NCBI RefSeq assembly: GCF_004123145.1 | Contig: NZ_SDKC01000001.1 | Coordinates: 1,569,501 to 1,633,500, forward strand | DNA length: 64,000 nt | Source: Blautia faecicola | GTDB lineage: Bacteria > Bacillota > Clostridia > Lachnospirales > Lachnospiraceae | Reading direction: 5' to 3' | In this document: positions 28,119 to 37,049 of the stretch, one piece after another | How positions within the stretch are numbered: the stretch's first letter is position 1 | Layout: every line of letters starts with the position of its first letter | Program-made: the position numbers and the translations under genes | The notes under the pieces: generated by a model | Databases searched by the model: none | What the model saw: the letters and a program-made list of their open reading frames with translations, nothing else | What the model was told of the DNA's origin: nothing

Positions 28119-28460
28119 ATGAGAATACTTTTTTGCAATATAGCATGAATGAAAGAATACCGGGGAAACGAAGATGGAAGGGATATTCCAGTAAATGGCG
28201 GAAGTTTTGTCAATGAGACCGGAGATGCACATGAAAAGTATAATTTCACACCAGTGAATATAGAGGGTAAGGAAGGTTTATATTGTCTGGGATTCTTCGA
28301 GACAAAATCACATAATGGGAAAGATGTCAATCAAATGCGGATAGAGAATATTGCAGGTTGTGAACTGTGTAAAGAAGAAGAATCAGTAGATGATGTACCT
28401 GTTGTATATTGTGCAAAACATCCGGCACATAAGTTTACAACAGCTGACAATCAGAATTAA
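28119..28460 (+). pseudogene. Broken hypothetical gene (nonsense codon 10, truncated 3' end)
   Basis: The frame from ATG 28119 reads MRILFCNIA, then a TGA (28146-28148), then MKEYRGNEDGRDIPVNGG onward to 28460. Reading the TGA as a former Trp codon joins both halves in one frame. From memory, proteins beginning MRILFCN-W-M exist in Lachnospiraceae and are longer than this, with an HNH-like or unknown C-terminus. The product here ends soon after a C-x2-C, YCAKHPAH segment, so the 3' end is probably lost too. Function unknown. Confidence 0.45.
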
Positions 28461-28481
28461 TTCAGAATAGAATATATTCTC

Positions 28482-28505
28482 TCTCCGGTTGTGGCGGAGG
28501 GAGGA
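28482..28505 (+). terminator. GC-rich stem-loop before the first kinase
   Basis: CTCTCTCCG pairs with CGGAGGGAG across a seven-base loop. The following GATTATTT is only weakly T-rich, so termination is uncertain. Confidence 0.4.
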
Positions 28506-28543
28506 TTATTTAAAAGAAATACTGTGAGGAAGGAGATGGCCTT

Positions 28544-28591
28544 GTGGCGGTAAAACAATTAAAGAAACAGTTGACGGATATATTTGGATAA
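28544..28591 (+). pseudogene. Residual N-terminus of an exported protein
   Basis: A GTG with an AAGGAG site opens a 15-codon frame, MAVKQLKKQLTDIFG, then stops. The first ten residues look like the start of signal peptides of exported camelysin/TasA-like proteins in clostridia. The rest is missing, as if a deletion joined it to the kinase downstream. Confidence 0.3.
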
Positions 28592-28634
28592 GAATATAAT
28601 CTGTATCAGAGAATTTACAGGGAGACAAATAAAC

Positions 28635-30708
28635 ATGAGTCAGGATATTATTAATAATCGCTTTTTGGAAGAGTCGGTATTTGCTATTGCCGATGGATAC
28701 TGCGTGATCAATCTCACAAAGAGTATTGTACGTGGTTCCATGTATCAGGTAGTTAATGGAAAAAAATATAATCTGAATGAACAATTAGGTTTGCCGGAAA
28801 ATTCAAGCTTACAGAGTCTGGTAGATGCATGGGCATTGACCATACCTGAGGAAGGTCTTAAAGATTTTCTGCACGAGTTTGACAGAGAACGATTATTAAA
28901 TCGGTTTGAAAATGGCGAACGTCATATATCGTTCCGATACTGGACCAGGACTGCTACTTTTGAGCCCATGCTTGCAGAAGATCACATGGCTCTGTACCGT
29001 GAAGAGAAAACTGGAGATGTCATTGCAGTTAATTATGTTCTTGACCGTACAGAACATTACCGCTTAGAGGAAAAAGAGCGGGCACTGGAAAAATCAAACA
29101 GAGAGTATGCGAAGCTTCTGGAAGAAGAGAAAAAGCATACGGCTATGATCGAGGAATTGACAAAGAAACTGCAAAGTCAGTTGGAGTTGTTTACCGTATC
29201 CATCCCCGGCGGCGTCAAAATCAGTAATGATGACCCGGAATACTCTTTCAAATATGTTTCAGAACAATTTGCAAATATGCTCGGTTACGCAACACCAAAG
29301 GAACTGTTGGACGCTTCTGGCGGTAATATTATCGGCCTTGCTCATCCAGATGACGTGAAGGTCGGACTTGCAGATGCATTAAATCAATATACTCATTCCG
29401 ATCATTATGCTACTATTTACCGGATACGCTGTAAGGATGGTACATACAAATACATCGAAGATCGCGGACAGAAAGTAATAAAGGAAGACGGAACCATTGA
29501 ACATTGGAATCTCATGCTGGATAAAAATGACTTCATGCACAAATCAATTGCCTTGGAAAGTGAAAAGAAAGCAAATAAAAGCAAGTCTGATTTTCTCTCC
29601 AGGATGTCTCACGATATGAGAACCCCGCTGAATGGAATTATCGGATTGATGAAGATTGCTGAGAAACATTTTGATGACAGGGAATTGGTCCTGGAAAATT
29701 TCAGAAAAATGCAGGTAGCTGCAGATTATCTATTGTCTCTTATTAACGATATCCTTCAGATGAGCAAGATTGAAGATGGAAATGTACCTCTGACGCAGGA
29801 AATCATCAATTTTGAGGAATTAAGCCAGGACGTTCTGACTATCATAGAACAGCGGGCAAAAGACAGAGGAATCCAGATGCAGTTCTGTTCAAAAAAAAGA
29901 AGGGCTTCGATATCCTTTTATTTATGGAAGTCCGGTGCATTTAAGACAGATATTTCTTAATATTTATGGAAATTGTATTAAGTATAACCGAATTGGCGGC
30001 AAGATAATAACGGTGTCAGATTATACAGAAGCTGTTGACGGAATTACGACATATGAGTGGACCATAACTGATACTGGCATTGGTATGAGCAGGGAATACC
30101 AGGAGCATATATTTGAGCCGTTTTCGCAGGAAAGAGAGGATGCAAGAAGTACACAGCAGGGAATTGGACTGGGAATGGCGATTGTAAAAGGTCTGATTGA
30201 AAAGATGGGTGGAACTATTGAAGTTAAAAGCAAAGAAGGCATTGGCTCAACCTTTATCCTCAGGATTCCGTTTAAACTTGCTTCCGCACCAGATACAGTA
30301 AAGAAAACAGCGGCACAGATGGATATCAGCGGATTAAACTTATTGCTGGTGGAGGATAATGAACTGAATGCAGAAATTGCAGAAACGCTGTTGTCTGATG
30401 AAGGTGCAAATCTGACAGTTGCAAGAGATGGATTGCAGGCGGTCAGAATGTTCCAGGAGAAACCGGAAGGTTATTTTGACGCAATTCTGATGGATACCAT
30501 GATGCCTGTAATGGATGGGATTACTGCGACAAAAACAATCCGGTCACTGAAACATCCAGATGCTGAGACGATCCCGATTATTGCCATGACAGCAAATGCA
30601 TTCAGAGAAGATAAAGAAAAGTGTCTGGTAGCAGGAATGAATGCTCACTTGGCAAAGCCTATAAAAATTGAAAACATAAAGAGAATTTTGTGTGAATATT
30701 GTGTGTAG
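28635..30708 (+). pseudogene. Hybrid sensor histidine kinase 1, frameshifted at an A8 tract
   Basis: The frame from ATG 28635 (GGAGA nine bases upstream) encodes a poorly conserved N-terminal sensor region, a coiled coil (about residues 145-190), a PAS domain (about 195-310) and a HisKA domain with His326 in MSHDMRTPLNG. It runs out of frame after AAAAAAAA at 29891-29898 and stops at 29960. Deleting one A continues the HATPase domain (DTGIGMS, GIGLGMAIVKGL) and a C-terminal receiver (LLLVEDNELNAE, ILMDTMMPVMDG) to 30708. No membrane segment is present, so the sensor is cytosolic. It may be a true pseudogene, a slippage-controlled gene or a sequencing error. Confidence 0.85.
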
Positions 30709-30820
30709 TGGTTGCAACTTCTCAAATCCGTATACCTATTTTTCACGTTCTGTAGGATATTATAACGTAAATGTAAAACTGGCAGGTATTTCTGCTGAAT
30801 AAGACAGCAAATATGAATTA

Positions 30821-30854
30821 AAAGGTCATGGCACGAACCATGGCTTTTCTTTTA
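30821..30854 (+). terminator. Terminator after kinase 1
   Basis: AAAGGTCATGG pairs with CCATGGCTTTT (two G-U pairs), followed by a T-rich run. It lies about 110 bases after the kinase stop. Confidence 0.75.
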
Positions 30855-30989
30855 TCCCGATTTCCCCATATTGTCTACTATCCCCAATCTCCTCCACGCA
30901 TTTTCGGTACATCTGATGAATTGCTATTTCTCTGACTTCTGGTATAGTCATGTAACTGAAAAGAGAACTTCAGAAGGGAGAAATGCAAT

Positions 30990-31229
30990 ATGCGAAAAAA
31001 ATAGGATATCATATGGGAGCAAAGTAGATTATGGGAATCAGTGGAGAAATGGGTGATTAAGTATTTGAAAAAGAATCACTCAGAATATCGTGAACTCCAG
31101 GTGAAAGCAATGAGAATTGTGAACGAAAATCCAGCACTGCGGATACTGATAAATAGTATGGAAGGTATATAATGGGTGAGTAATGAGGCTTTGCATTGCG
31201 AGTTGGTTCGTGGTGTGAAGCCTCTTTTT
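30990..31229 (+). pseudogene. Small ORF with an in-frame stop, followed by a terminator
   Basis: From ATG 30990 the frame reads MRKK, TAG, then about 55 residues (DIIWEQSRLWESVEKW, then VIKYLKKNHSEYREL) to a TAA near 31170. This looks like a small helical protein broken by one stop. A stem with GAGGCTT (31185-31191) and AAGCCTC (31218-31224) plus TTTTT ends the unit. Function unknown. The rest of 30855-31410 shows no gene. Confidence 0.35.
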
Positions 31230-31410
31230 GGATCTAAAATTTATTATCGAACAATAGGTTATGTTTAGTTAATGGAGAGAATAGCACTATAAATGATGAA
31301 TGAGCTTCATATGAAAAAATGTTAGGTTTTTAGGATTCATCGATTTAGATCTTTTATAAAGAGAAGTTCAAAAACAGAAGTAAAATATATGTAGATTTTT
31401 AAAAAAATTA

Positions 31411-31439
31411 TTGACGTGCGGAAAACCGCGTGGTATCTT
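31411..31439 (+). promoter_or_regulatory. Promoter of the c-di-GMP riboswitch leader of kinase 2
   Basis: -35 TTGACG (31411-31416), 17-base spacer, -10 TATCTT (31434-31439). It starts a leader of about 330 bases that contains the riboswitch and a terminator. Confidence 0.65.
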
Positions 31440-31457
31440 CTTTTGAAGAAAGAGATT

Positions 31458-31556
31458 ATTTTAAAGGCAAACCTGTTGAAAGGCAGGGACGCAAAGCCAG
31501 AAGGGGCTAAAGTCAGAAAATTTGACCAGGTCAGCCGGTTACCACTGTTTCCATAT
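31458..31556 (+). promoter_or_regulatory. Cyclic di-GMP-I (GEMM) riboswitch
   Basis: The GEMM-I core is intact: GGCAAACC, a CCTGTT-GAAA-GGCAGG stem closed by the conserved GAAA tetraloop, then GGGACGCAAAGCC, a second stem, and the 3' CAGCCGGTTACC. It lies in the 5' leader of hybrid kinase 2, with an intrinsic terminator between aptamer and gene. Such aptamers bind c-di-GMP and switch termination. Whether c-di-GMP turns this gene on or off cannot be decided by eye. Confidence 0.93.
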
Positions 31557-31635
31557 CATATATGGAAAAGATGTGAAAACGGAAGAGATTTCGATAACTT
31601 TTATACTATATAGATGTGTGATTTTAAAAAATATA

Positions 31636-31676
31636 GTAGGGACACTGGCATATTTTGTCAGGTGTCCTTTTTATAT
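31636..31676 (+). terminator. Riboswitch expression-platform terminator
   Basis: GGACACTG pairs with CAGGTGTCC (31639-31669) and is followed by TTTTT. It stands about 100 bases before the kinase 2 start codon and is the likely switch point of the c-di-GMP riboswitch. Confidence 0.85.
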
Positions 31677-31778
31677 GTCAAAATAAATACGAAAACGATG
31701 TACTAGTAGGGACAGGTTCTCTGTATACAGATAAAAGTAGGATGAAGAAGACATAAAACGAAGAGAGGATTTTATAAA

Positions 31779-34700
31779 ATGCGAAATTATGAAGACAAAA
31801 TATATTCTTTAGGTGAGACTGTAACGGGACAGACACAGGATATGTCACAGGCCGTACAGAAAACACTGGAAAATAATGGCGGAGTAGGTATAATGACAGG
31901 ATATTATGACCAAAACCTGTCTATTTTGTCTGTGAATAATCTGCTGTTACATAGTACAGGACATACCTTCGACACCTTCATGGAACAGACAAAAGGCTCA
32001 TTGAAAAACTTCTTTTATGATGAGGAAGATATACTGGATCGAAATCGTTTTTTGCAGCTTCGCGGAGCAGGGGAAGCACAGATCCTTACTGCGGACGGTA
32101 CCGTGAATAATGTACGACTTTATAAAGAGGATGCGACAGATGAAGCGGGCAGACAGATCTGGGTTATGTCCGTACAGGTCAACTGGGATCATGTAAATTT
32201 GACACTGCTCAATGAGGCTATCTATTCCGGCTTCTGGTATTTTGACTGTGACGAAAACAGTGAGATTGTGAATGCAAACTGGAGTCATGAATTCCGAAAA
32301 ATGCTTGGCTATCATGACACTCTGGACTTTCCGAATAAACTGGAATCCTGGTCAAATCTTCTGCATCCACAGGATAAAGAAAGAGTAATGGTGCAGCTTC
32401 AGGCGGCAATTAAGGATAAGACGAACCAGATAAAATATCAGGTAGAGTATCGTATGAGAATGAAGGATCATCAGTACCAGTGGTTTCGGGCATCGGCAGA
32501 AGTAATACGCCGTCTGGATGGTTCTGCCAGCAGGATTGCCGGAATTTTTATTAACATTGATACAGAGAAAAAAGAAACCATGCAGGCACAAAAATCTGCT
32601 GCTTTCCACCGGGCTTTTACGAAAGCAGATTTGTGCGAGTATTATGTGAATCTGGAAGCGAATACTTTTGATACCTTTAAGGTTGAACCGTCCCTGATGA
32701 CCGTCTTTGAACAGAGTCATACGTGGGATGAACTGATCCGGCATTTTGTGGATTCCTATGTTGTGGAGACAGATAAGAAGGCGGTATCCTCTTTTTACGA
32801 CCGTGGTTATATTGCAGAAAGGCTGAAGGGTCTGGAAACCGAATTGGCTTTAGAGTGCCGTATCACTCTGAATGGAGAAGAACGATGGGTCCGCAATGTG
32901 GTCATACGTGGCGAAATAGAGGATTCAGAATATGCCATGATCTTTCTGCGTGATATCACAGAGGCAAAGGTAGAGAGCGCACGGCATCTGAAGATGGCAG
33001 CGGATAATGCTTCCATGGAGCAGCTGATCCAGAGTATTGTGCGTCTGGTTGACCGCTTTGTTGTCTGTGATCTGGAAAATGACAGATATGAATTCTACAA
33101 CCTGAATGGACAGATGATATATAAACCTCTGGGATTCTATCATGATTTTCAGATGCAGGTTCTTGAAAAGTATAAGACACTGGAAACATTGGAACCTATT
33201 GATGTTCTGACAGCCCCGGAAAATATCCGGAAAAATCTGAAAAGTGAAAATGATATTTATAAGTTTGAGTACTGCAGCCTAGATGAAAAGACTTATAAAA
33301 TCGCTTCTTATATTCCTATGGAATGGGAGAATGGAAAACTGATAAAAGTATTGATGGCATCCATGGACGTGACACAGGAGAAGAAAGCAGAGATCGAATC
33401 CCGCCAGGCACTGAAAGAGGCTTACCGGTCTGCTGAAAATGCAAACCGTGCGAAAACAGAATTCCTTTCCAATATGTCCCATGATATCCGGACGCCGATG
33501 AATGCCATTGTGGGTCTGACGGCAATCGCAGGAGCAAATATTGAGAGTCAGGACAGAGTCATTGAGTGTCTCAGCAAAATTACAAAATCAAGCCGTCATC
33601 TGCTGGGGTTAATTAATGAAGTGCTGGATATGGCACGCATTGAAAGCGGAAAAATGACGCTGGCACAGGAGGATTTCAATTTGCCAGATCTGGTGGATAA
33701 TCTTATAACACTCATAAAACCGGTGATTGATGAACATAAACACAATTTAGATATACACATTAATCACATTGAACATGAAAGTGTCTGTGGTGACAGCCTG
33801 AGAATCCAGCAGGTATTTGTGAATCTGATGAGTAATGCGATCAAGTATACACCGGATGGTGGGAATATTACTTTTTCCATAGAGGAAAAGCCAAATGGAT
33901 TTTCGGAACTTGGATGCTATGAATTTACGATTGAGGATAATGGGATCGGTATGTCACCGGAATTCCAGAAAATCATGTTTGATCCTTTCAGCCGCGCAGA
34001 TGACCATCGGACAACCAGAGTTCAGGGAACAGGTCTGGGAATGGCAATCAGCAGAAATATTGTGAACCTGATGAATGGTAATATTAAAGTGGAAAGCACC
34101 TTACATAAGGGAACTAAAATTACAGTAACAATTTATCTGGAACTTCAGGAAAAAGAAAAAGAACAGGACAGAAATCTGATGAATCTGCCTGTTCTGGTTG
34201 TGGATGATGATAAGACATGTTGTGAAAGTACAGTTGCCACATTGAAGGAGATTGGGATTACAGGCGAATGGGTCCTCTCCGGCAGAGAAGCCGTTGAGCG
34301 CTGTTATGCACGTCATGAGCTAAAAAATGATTACTTTGCTGTTATTTTAGATTGGAAAATGCCGGATATGGACGGAATTGAAACAGCCAGACAGATTCGG
34401 AAACGGATAGGGAAAGAGACTACCATTATTGTACTGACATCTTATGAATTTAGCGAGATCGAAGAAGAAGCAAAGGCTGCAGGCGTAGATGCTTTTATTG
34501 CAAAACCGCTGTTCCGTTCCCGTTTGACGGCTACATTGCGGCAGTTTACTTCTGGCAGAAAAGAAAAAACAGCAGGAAATTATCTGGATGAGCTGTCGGA
34601 AGCAGATTACACAGGAAAAAGAATTCTGCTGGTCGAGGATAATGAGCTAAACAGAGAAATTGCTGTTGAAATTCTGCAGATGACAGGAGCAGAAGTGGAA

Positions 34701-34985
34701 ACAGCGGAAAATGGAAAAATTGCAGTTGAAAAAGTGGAAGCTTCTCCAAAAGGTTTGTATGATCTTATTTTTATGGATATTCAAATGCCTGTCATGAATG
34801 GTTATGAGGCAACCGCAGCAATCAGGAGCCTTCCGGGTGAACAGGGAAAACTGCCAATTGTTGCCATGACAGCAAATGCTTTTGCAGAAGATGTACAGCT
34901 GGCAAAAAATACAGGCATGAATGGACATATCGCGAAACCGCTGGATATGAATAAGCTGAATGATGTTCTGGACAACTGGCTGTAA
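31779..34985 (+). CDS. Hybrid sensor histidine kinase 2 (PAS-rich, two receiver domains)
   Basis: A 1068-residue soluble hybrid kinase. Order: PAS-like sensor region (1-130), PAS with PAC (about 145-265), further sensor domains (about 270-540), HisKA with His568 in MSHDIRTPMNA, HATPase (DNGIGMS, GTGLGMAISRN), then two receiver domains (LVVDDDKTC/ILDWKMPDMDG and LLVEDNELNRE/FMDIQMPVMNG). No signal peptide or membrane helix is seen, so it senses a cytosolic cue. Its leader carries a c-di-GMP riboswitch and terminator, so the second messenger controls kinase synthesis. No cognate output regulator is adjacent. Confidence 0.93.
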   Translation: MRNYEDKIYSLGETVTGQTQDMSQAVQKTLENNGGVGIMTGYYDQNLSILSVNNLLLHSTGHTFDTFMEQTKGSLKNFFYDEEDILDRNRFLQLRGAGEAQILTADGTVNNVRLYKEDATDEAGRQIWVMSVQVNWDHVNLTLLNEAIYSGFWYFDCDENSEIVNANWSHEFRKMLGYHDTLDFPNKLESWSNLLHPQDKERVMVQLQAAIKDKTNQIKYQVEYRMRMKDHQYQWFRASAEVIRRLDGSASRIAGIFINIDTEKKETMQAQKSAAFHRAFTKADLCEYYVNLEANTFDTFKVEPSLMTVFEQSHTWDELIRHFVDSYVVETDKKAVSSFYDRGYIAERLKGLETELALECRITLNGEERWVRNVVIRGEIEDSEYAMIFLRDITEAKVESARHLKMAADNASMEQLIQSIVRLVDRFVVCDLENDRYEFYNLNGQMIYKPLGFYHDFQMQVLEKYKTLETLEPIDVLTAPENIRKNLKSENDIYKFEYCSLDEKTYKIASYIPMEWENGKLIKVLMASMDVTQEKKAEIESRQALKEAYRSAENANRAKTEFLSNMSHDIRTPMNAIVGLTAIAGANIESQDRVIECLSKITKSSRHLLGLINEVLDMARIESGKMTLAQEDFNLPDLVDNLITLIKPVIDEHKHNLDIHINHIEHESVCGDSLRIQQVFVNLMSNAIKYTPDGGNITFSIEEKPNGFSELGCYEFTIEDNGIGMSPEFQKIMFDPFSRADDHRTTRVQGTGLGMAISRNIVNLMNGNIKVESTLHKGTKITVTIYLELQEKEKEQDRNLMNLPVLVVDDDKTCCESTVATLKEIGITGEWVLSGREAVERCYARHELKNDYFAVILDWKMPDMDGIETARQIRKRIGKETTIIVLTSYEFSEIEEEAKAAGVDAFIAKPLFRSRLTATLRQFTSGRKEKTAGNYLDELSEADYTGKRILLVEDNELNREIAVEILQMTGAEVETAENGKIAVEKVEASPKGLYDLIFMDIQMPVMNGYEATAAIRSLPGEQGKLPIVAMTANAFAEDVQLAKNTGMNGHIAKPLDMNKLNDVLDNWL

Positions 34986-35069
34986 TTGCTTCACAGGTGC
35001 ATGTGAAAAGCTTCTGAAAAAGTAGAGAGAGGTATAATAGCATTAATATTTTTGCATGAGCAAGTAGCG

Positions 35070-35150
35070 AAGCGGATTGCGAACATCCGCTTTACAAGTT
35101 ATAATAGAATAATCGGCAAATAAGATGAAAGTCTGAGATGGGATTATTGA
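35070..35150 (+). promoter_or_regulatory. Hairpin and degenerate c-di-GMP riboswitch remnant
   Basis: AAGCGGAT (35070-35077) pairs with ATCCGCTT (35085-35092), possibly ending kinase 2 transcription. At 35113 the sequence AATCGGCAAATAAGATG with GAAAGTCTGAGATGG follows the intact aptamer at 48551 closely, but the essential GGGACGCAAAGC block and the 3' half are lost. It is read as a decayed riboswitch in front of the lipoprotein-kinase pair. Confidence 0.55.
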
Positions 35151-35190
35151 ATTATGATTTTTATCAGGAAAGAATGAGGAAAATAAGAGT

Positions 35191-37047
35191 ATGAAAAAGG
35201 CAAAGCATTATCTGATAGCTTTATTGTCAGGGGTGCTTGTAGCAGCTACTGTTTTGTCTGGCTGTGGACAATCTAAAAAAGTAGTATCTAAAAATGACGA
35301 TCACCTTACCGTGTATCTGTGGGAAAATCGTTTAATTAAAAATATTGTACCCTATATCCATGAGCAGTTTCCAGATCAGGATATTGAGTTTATTACCGGT
35401 AACAATGATACCGATTTATATAGATATTTTGAGGAACATGGTGAACTGCCGGATATCATAACCGTACGTCGATTTTCTGGAAAAGATGCACAGGATCTGG
35501 AGCCATATCTAATGGATTTTGCTTCTTATGATGTAGTTTCCAGGTATTACTCCTATGCATTGCAATATTATAAAAATTCAAAAAATGAGATTCAGTGGCT
35601 TCCTATCTGCGGTATGCCGCAGACGATTATTGCCAACAAGACATTGTTTGAACAGTATGGAATCAAGATACCGAAAAACTATAAGGAATATGCACAGGCG
35701 TGCCAGCAATTTTATGATAATGGTATAAAACCGTATTCCCTGGATCTTGCAGAAGACTGGTCTGCTCATGAGGTGATTCAGACAGGTGCAATCGGTGAAT
35801 TCATGAGTCTGGATGGAATCGAATGGAGAAGCTCAGCTGAAAGTGCATCAGGGGATATTGCGTTTGATGATGCGTTATGGAAACGTATTTTTTCAGAAAC
35901 CAATACATTTTTGAAGGACTCACATTTTACAAGTGATGATATCAGCATCGATATTAATACTGCAGCGCAGATGTTCCTTGAGGGAAAAGCAGCAATGTTT
36001 CATGGTTATCCGGCACTTATGCAGGAATATCAGGGACAGATGGATGCAGAATTAACCCGTATACCGTTTTTTTCACAGATTTCGGATGAAGCTTTTATAA
36101 ATATGACCCCTTCTCTGAATATTGCATTCAACAAAGACCTGGAAAAGGATCAGGAAAAACTGGATCTGGCATTCGATGTCCTGGATTGCATGATTTCAAA
36201 AGAAGGACAAACGCTGATCGCAGATGGAAAGGGTGTAATTTCATTAAATGTAGATGTTCCAAACATGATGGAAGAGGTACCTGGCCTGGAAGATGAAATT
36301 AATAATAATTCTGTTTATATCCGATATTCTGCTCAAAAATCATTTGATGCCAGCCTTAAGGCTGTTCACGGATTATTGTCAGGGGAAATGGATGAAACAC
36401 AGGCTTATGATGCTTTTCGAAGCACAATGAACAGTAAGGATTCAAAAGAAAAAACCACAGTAAGTTTTGAAAACGAATATGCCATTTCGCTAAATGATAA
36501 AAACGGTCGCGATGCGGCATCTTCTATTTTAACTACGATCAGAGAAGAAAATGATGCGCAGCTGGCTCTGGTGCCATATTATTATTTTACTTCTTCCATT
36601 TACAAAGGGGAGTGCACCGGCAGCCGAGTTGCTTTGATGACGGCAAAGAGTTCAGATACATTTTTATACCTGGCAAAAATCAATGGCAAAGAAATTTATG
36701 AACTTGCGGAGAAATATCTTGCCGAGTCCGATGAGAAATTTCACATAACCAATAAATACGAATTGCCAATTGCATCCGGTATGAAAATAATCGTCAGGCA
36801 GGAGGAAAACGGATTCTCATTAAAGGACATAGAAGTAAATAAGAAAAAAATAGACAAAGACAAGGAGTACTCTATTCTTCTTACAGAAACCACAATGTCT
36901 GTTTTGAAAAAAATAAATCCGGAATGTGAGATCAGGCAGCTTAAGGACAAGCTTAAGGACACAACATTATCAAGTGCATGGACTGCAGCAATGGCAAACG
37001 GACAGCAACCGTCAGCACCGGAAGATTATATAGAGGTTGAAATATAA
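35191..37047 (+). CDS. Solute-binding lipoprotein with extra C-terminal domain, paired with kinase 3
   Basis: A 618-residue lipoprotein: basic N-terminus, hydrophobic stretch and lipobox LSGC (Cys25). Residues 40-400 look like an ABC family 1 (sugar-type) solute-binding protein. Residues about 425-600 (GRDAASSILTTIREENDA, ALVPYYYF, AKINGKEIYELAEKYL) resemble the C-terminal domain of 5'-nucleotidases, without the catalytic N-terminal domain. No ABC permease or ATPase follows; instead a membrane hybrid kinase begins two bases after the stop. It is therefore more likely an extracellular sensing partner of that kinase than a transporter part. The domain fusion call is moderate. Confidence 0.8.
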   Translation: MKKAKHYLIALLSGVLVAATVLSGCGQSKKVVSKNDDHLTVYLWENRLIKNIVPYIHEQFPDQDIEFITGNNDTDLYRYFEEHGELPDIITVRRFSGKDAQDLEPYLMDFASYDVVSRYYSYALQYYKNSKNEIQWLPICGMPQTIIANKTLFEQYGIKIPKNYKEYAQACQQFYDNGIKPYSLDLAEDWSAHEVIQTGAIGEFMSLDGIEWRSSAESASGDIAFDDALWKRIFSETNTFLKDSHFTSDDISIDINTAAQMFLEGKAAMFHGYPALMQEYQGQMDAELTRIPFFSQISDEAFINMTPSLNIAFNKDLEKDQEKLDLAFDVLDCMISKEGQTLIADGKGVISLNVDVPNMMEEVPGLEDEINNNSVYIRYSAQKSFDASLKAVHGLLSGEMDETQAYDAFRSTMNSKDSKEKTTVSFENEYAISLNDKNGRDAASSILTTIREENDAQLALVPYYYFTSSIYKGECTGSRVALMTAKSSDTFLYLAKINGKEIYELAEKYLAESDEKFHITNKYELPIASGMKIIVRQEENGFSLKDIEVNKKKIDKDKEYSILLTETTMSVLKKINPECEIRQLKDKLKDTTLSSAWTAAMANGQQPSAPEDYIEVEI

Positions 37048-37049
37048 AA

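Noticed and set aside
35191-37047. Sugar ABC transporter component
   Set aside because: No permease or ATPase is adjacent; the partner is a sensor kinase, so a sensing role is preferred.
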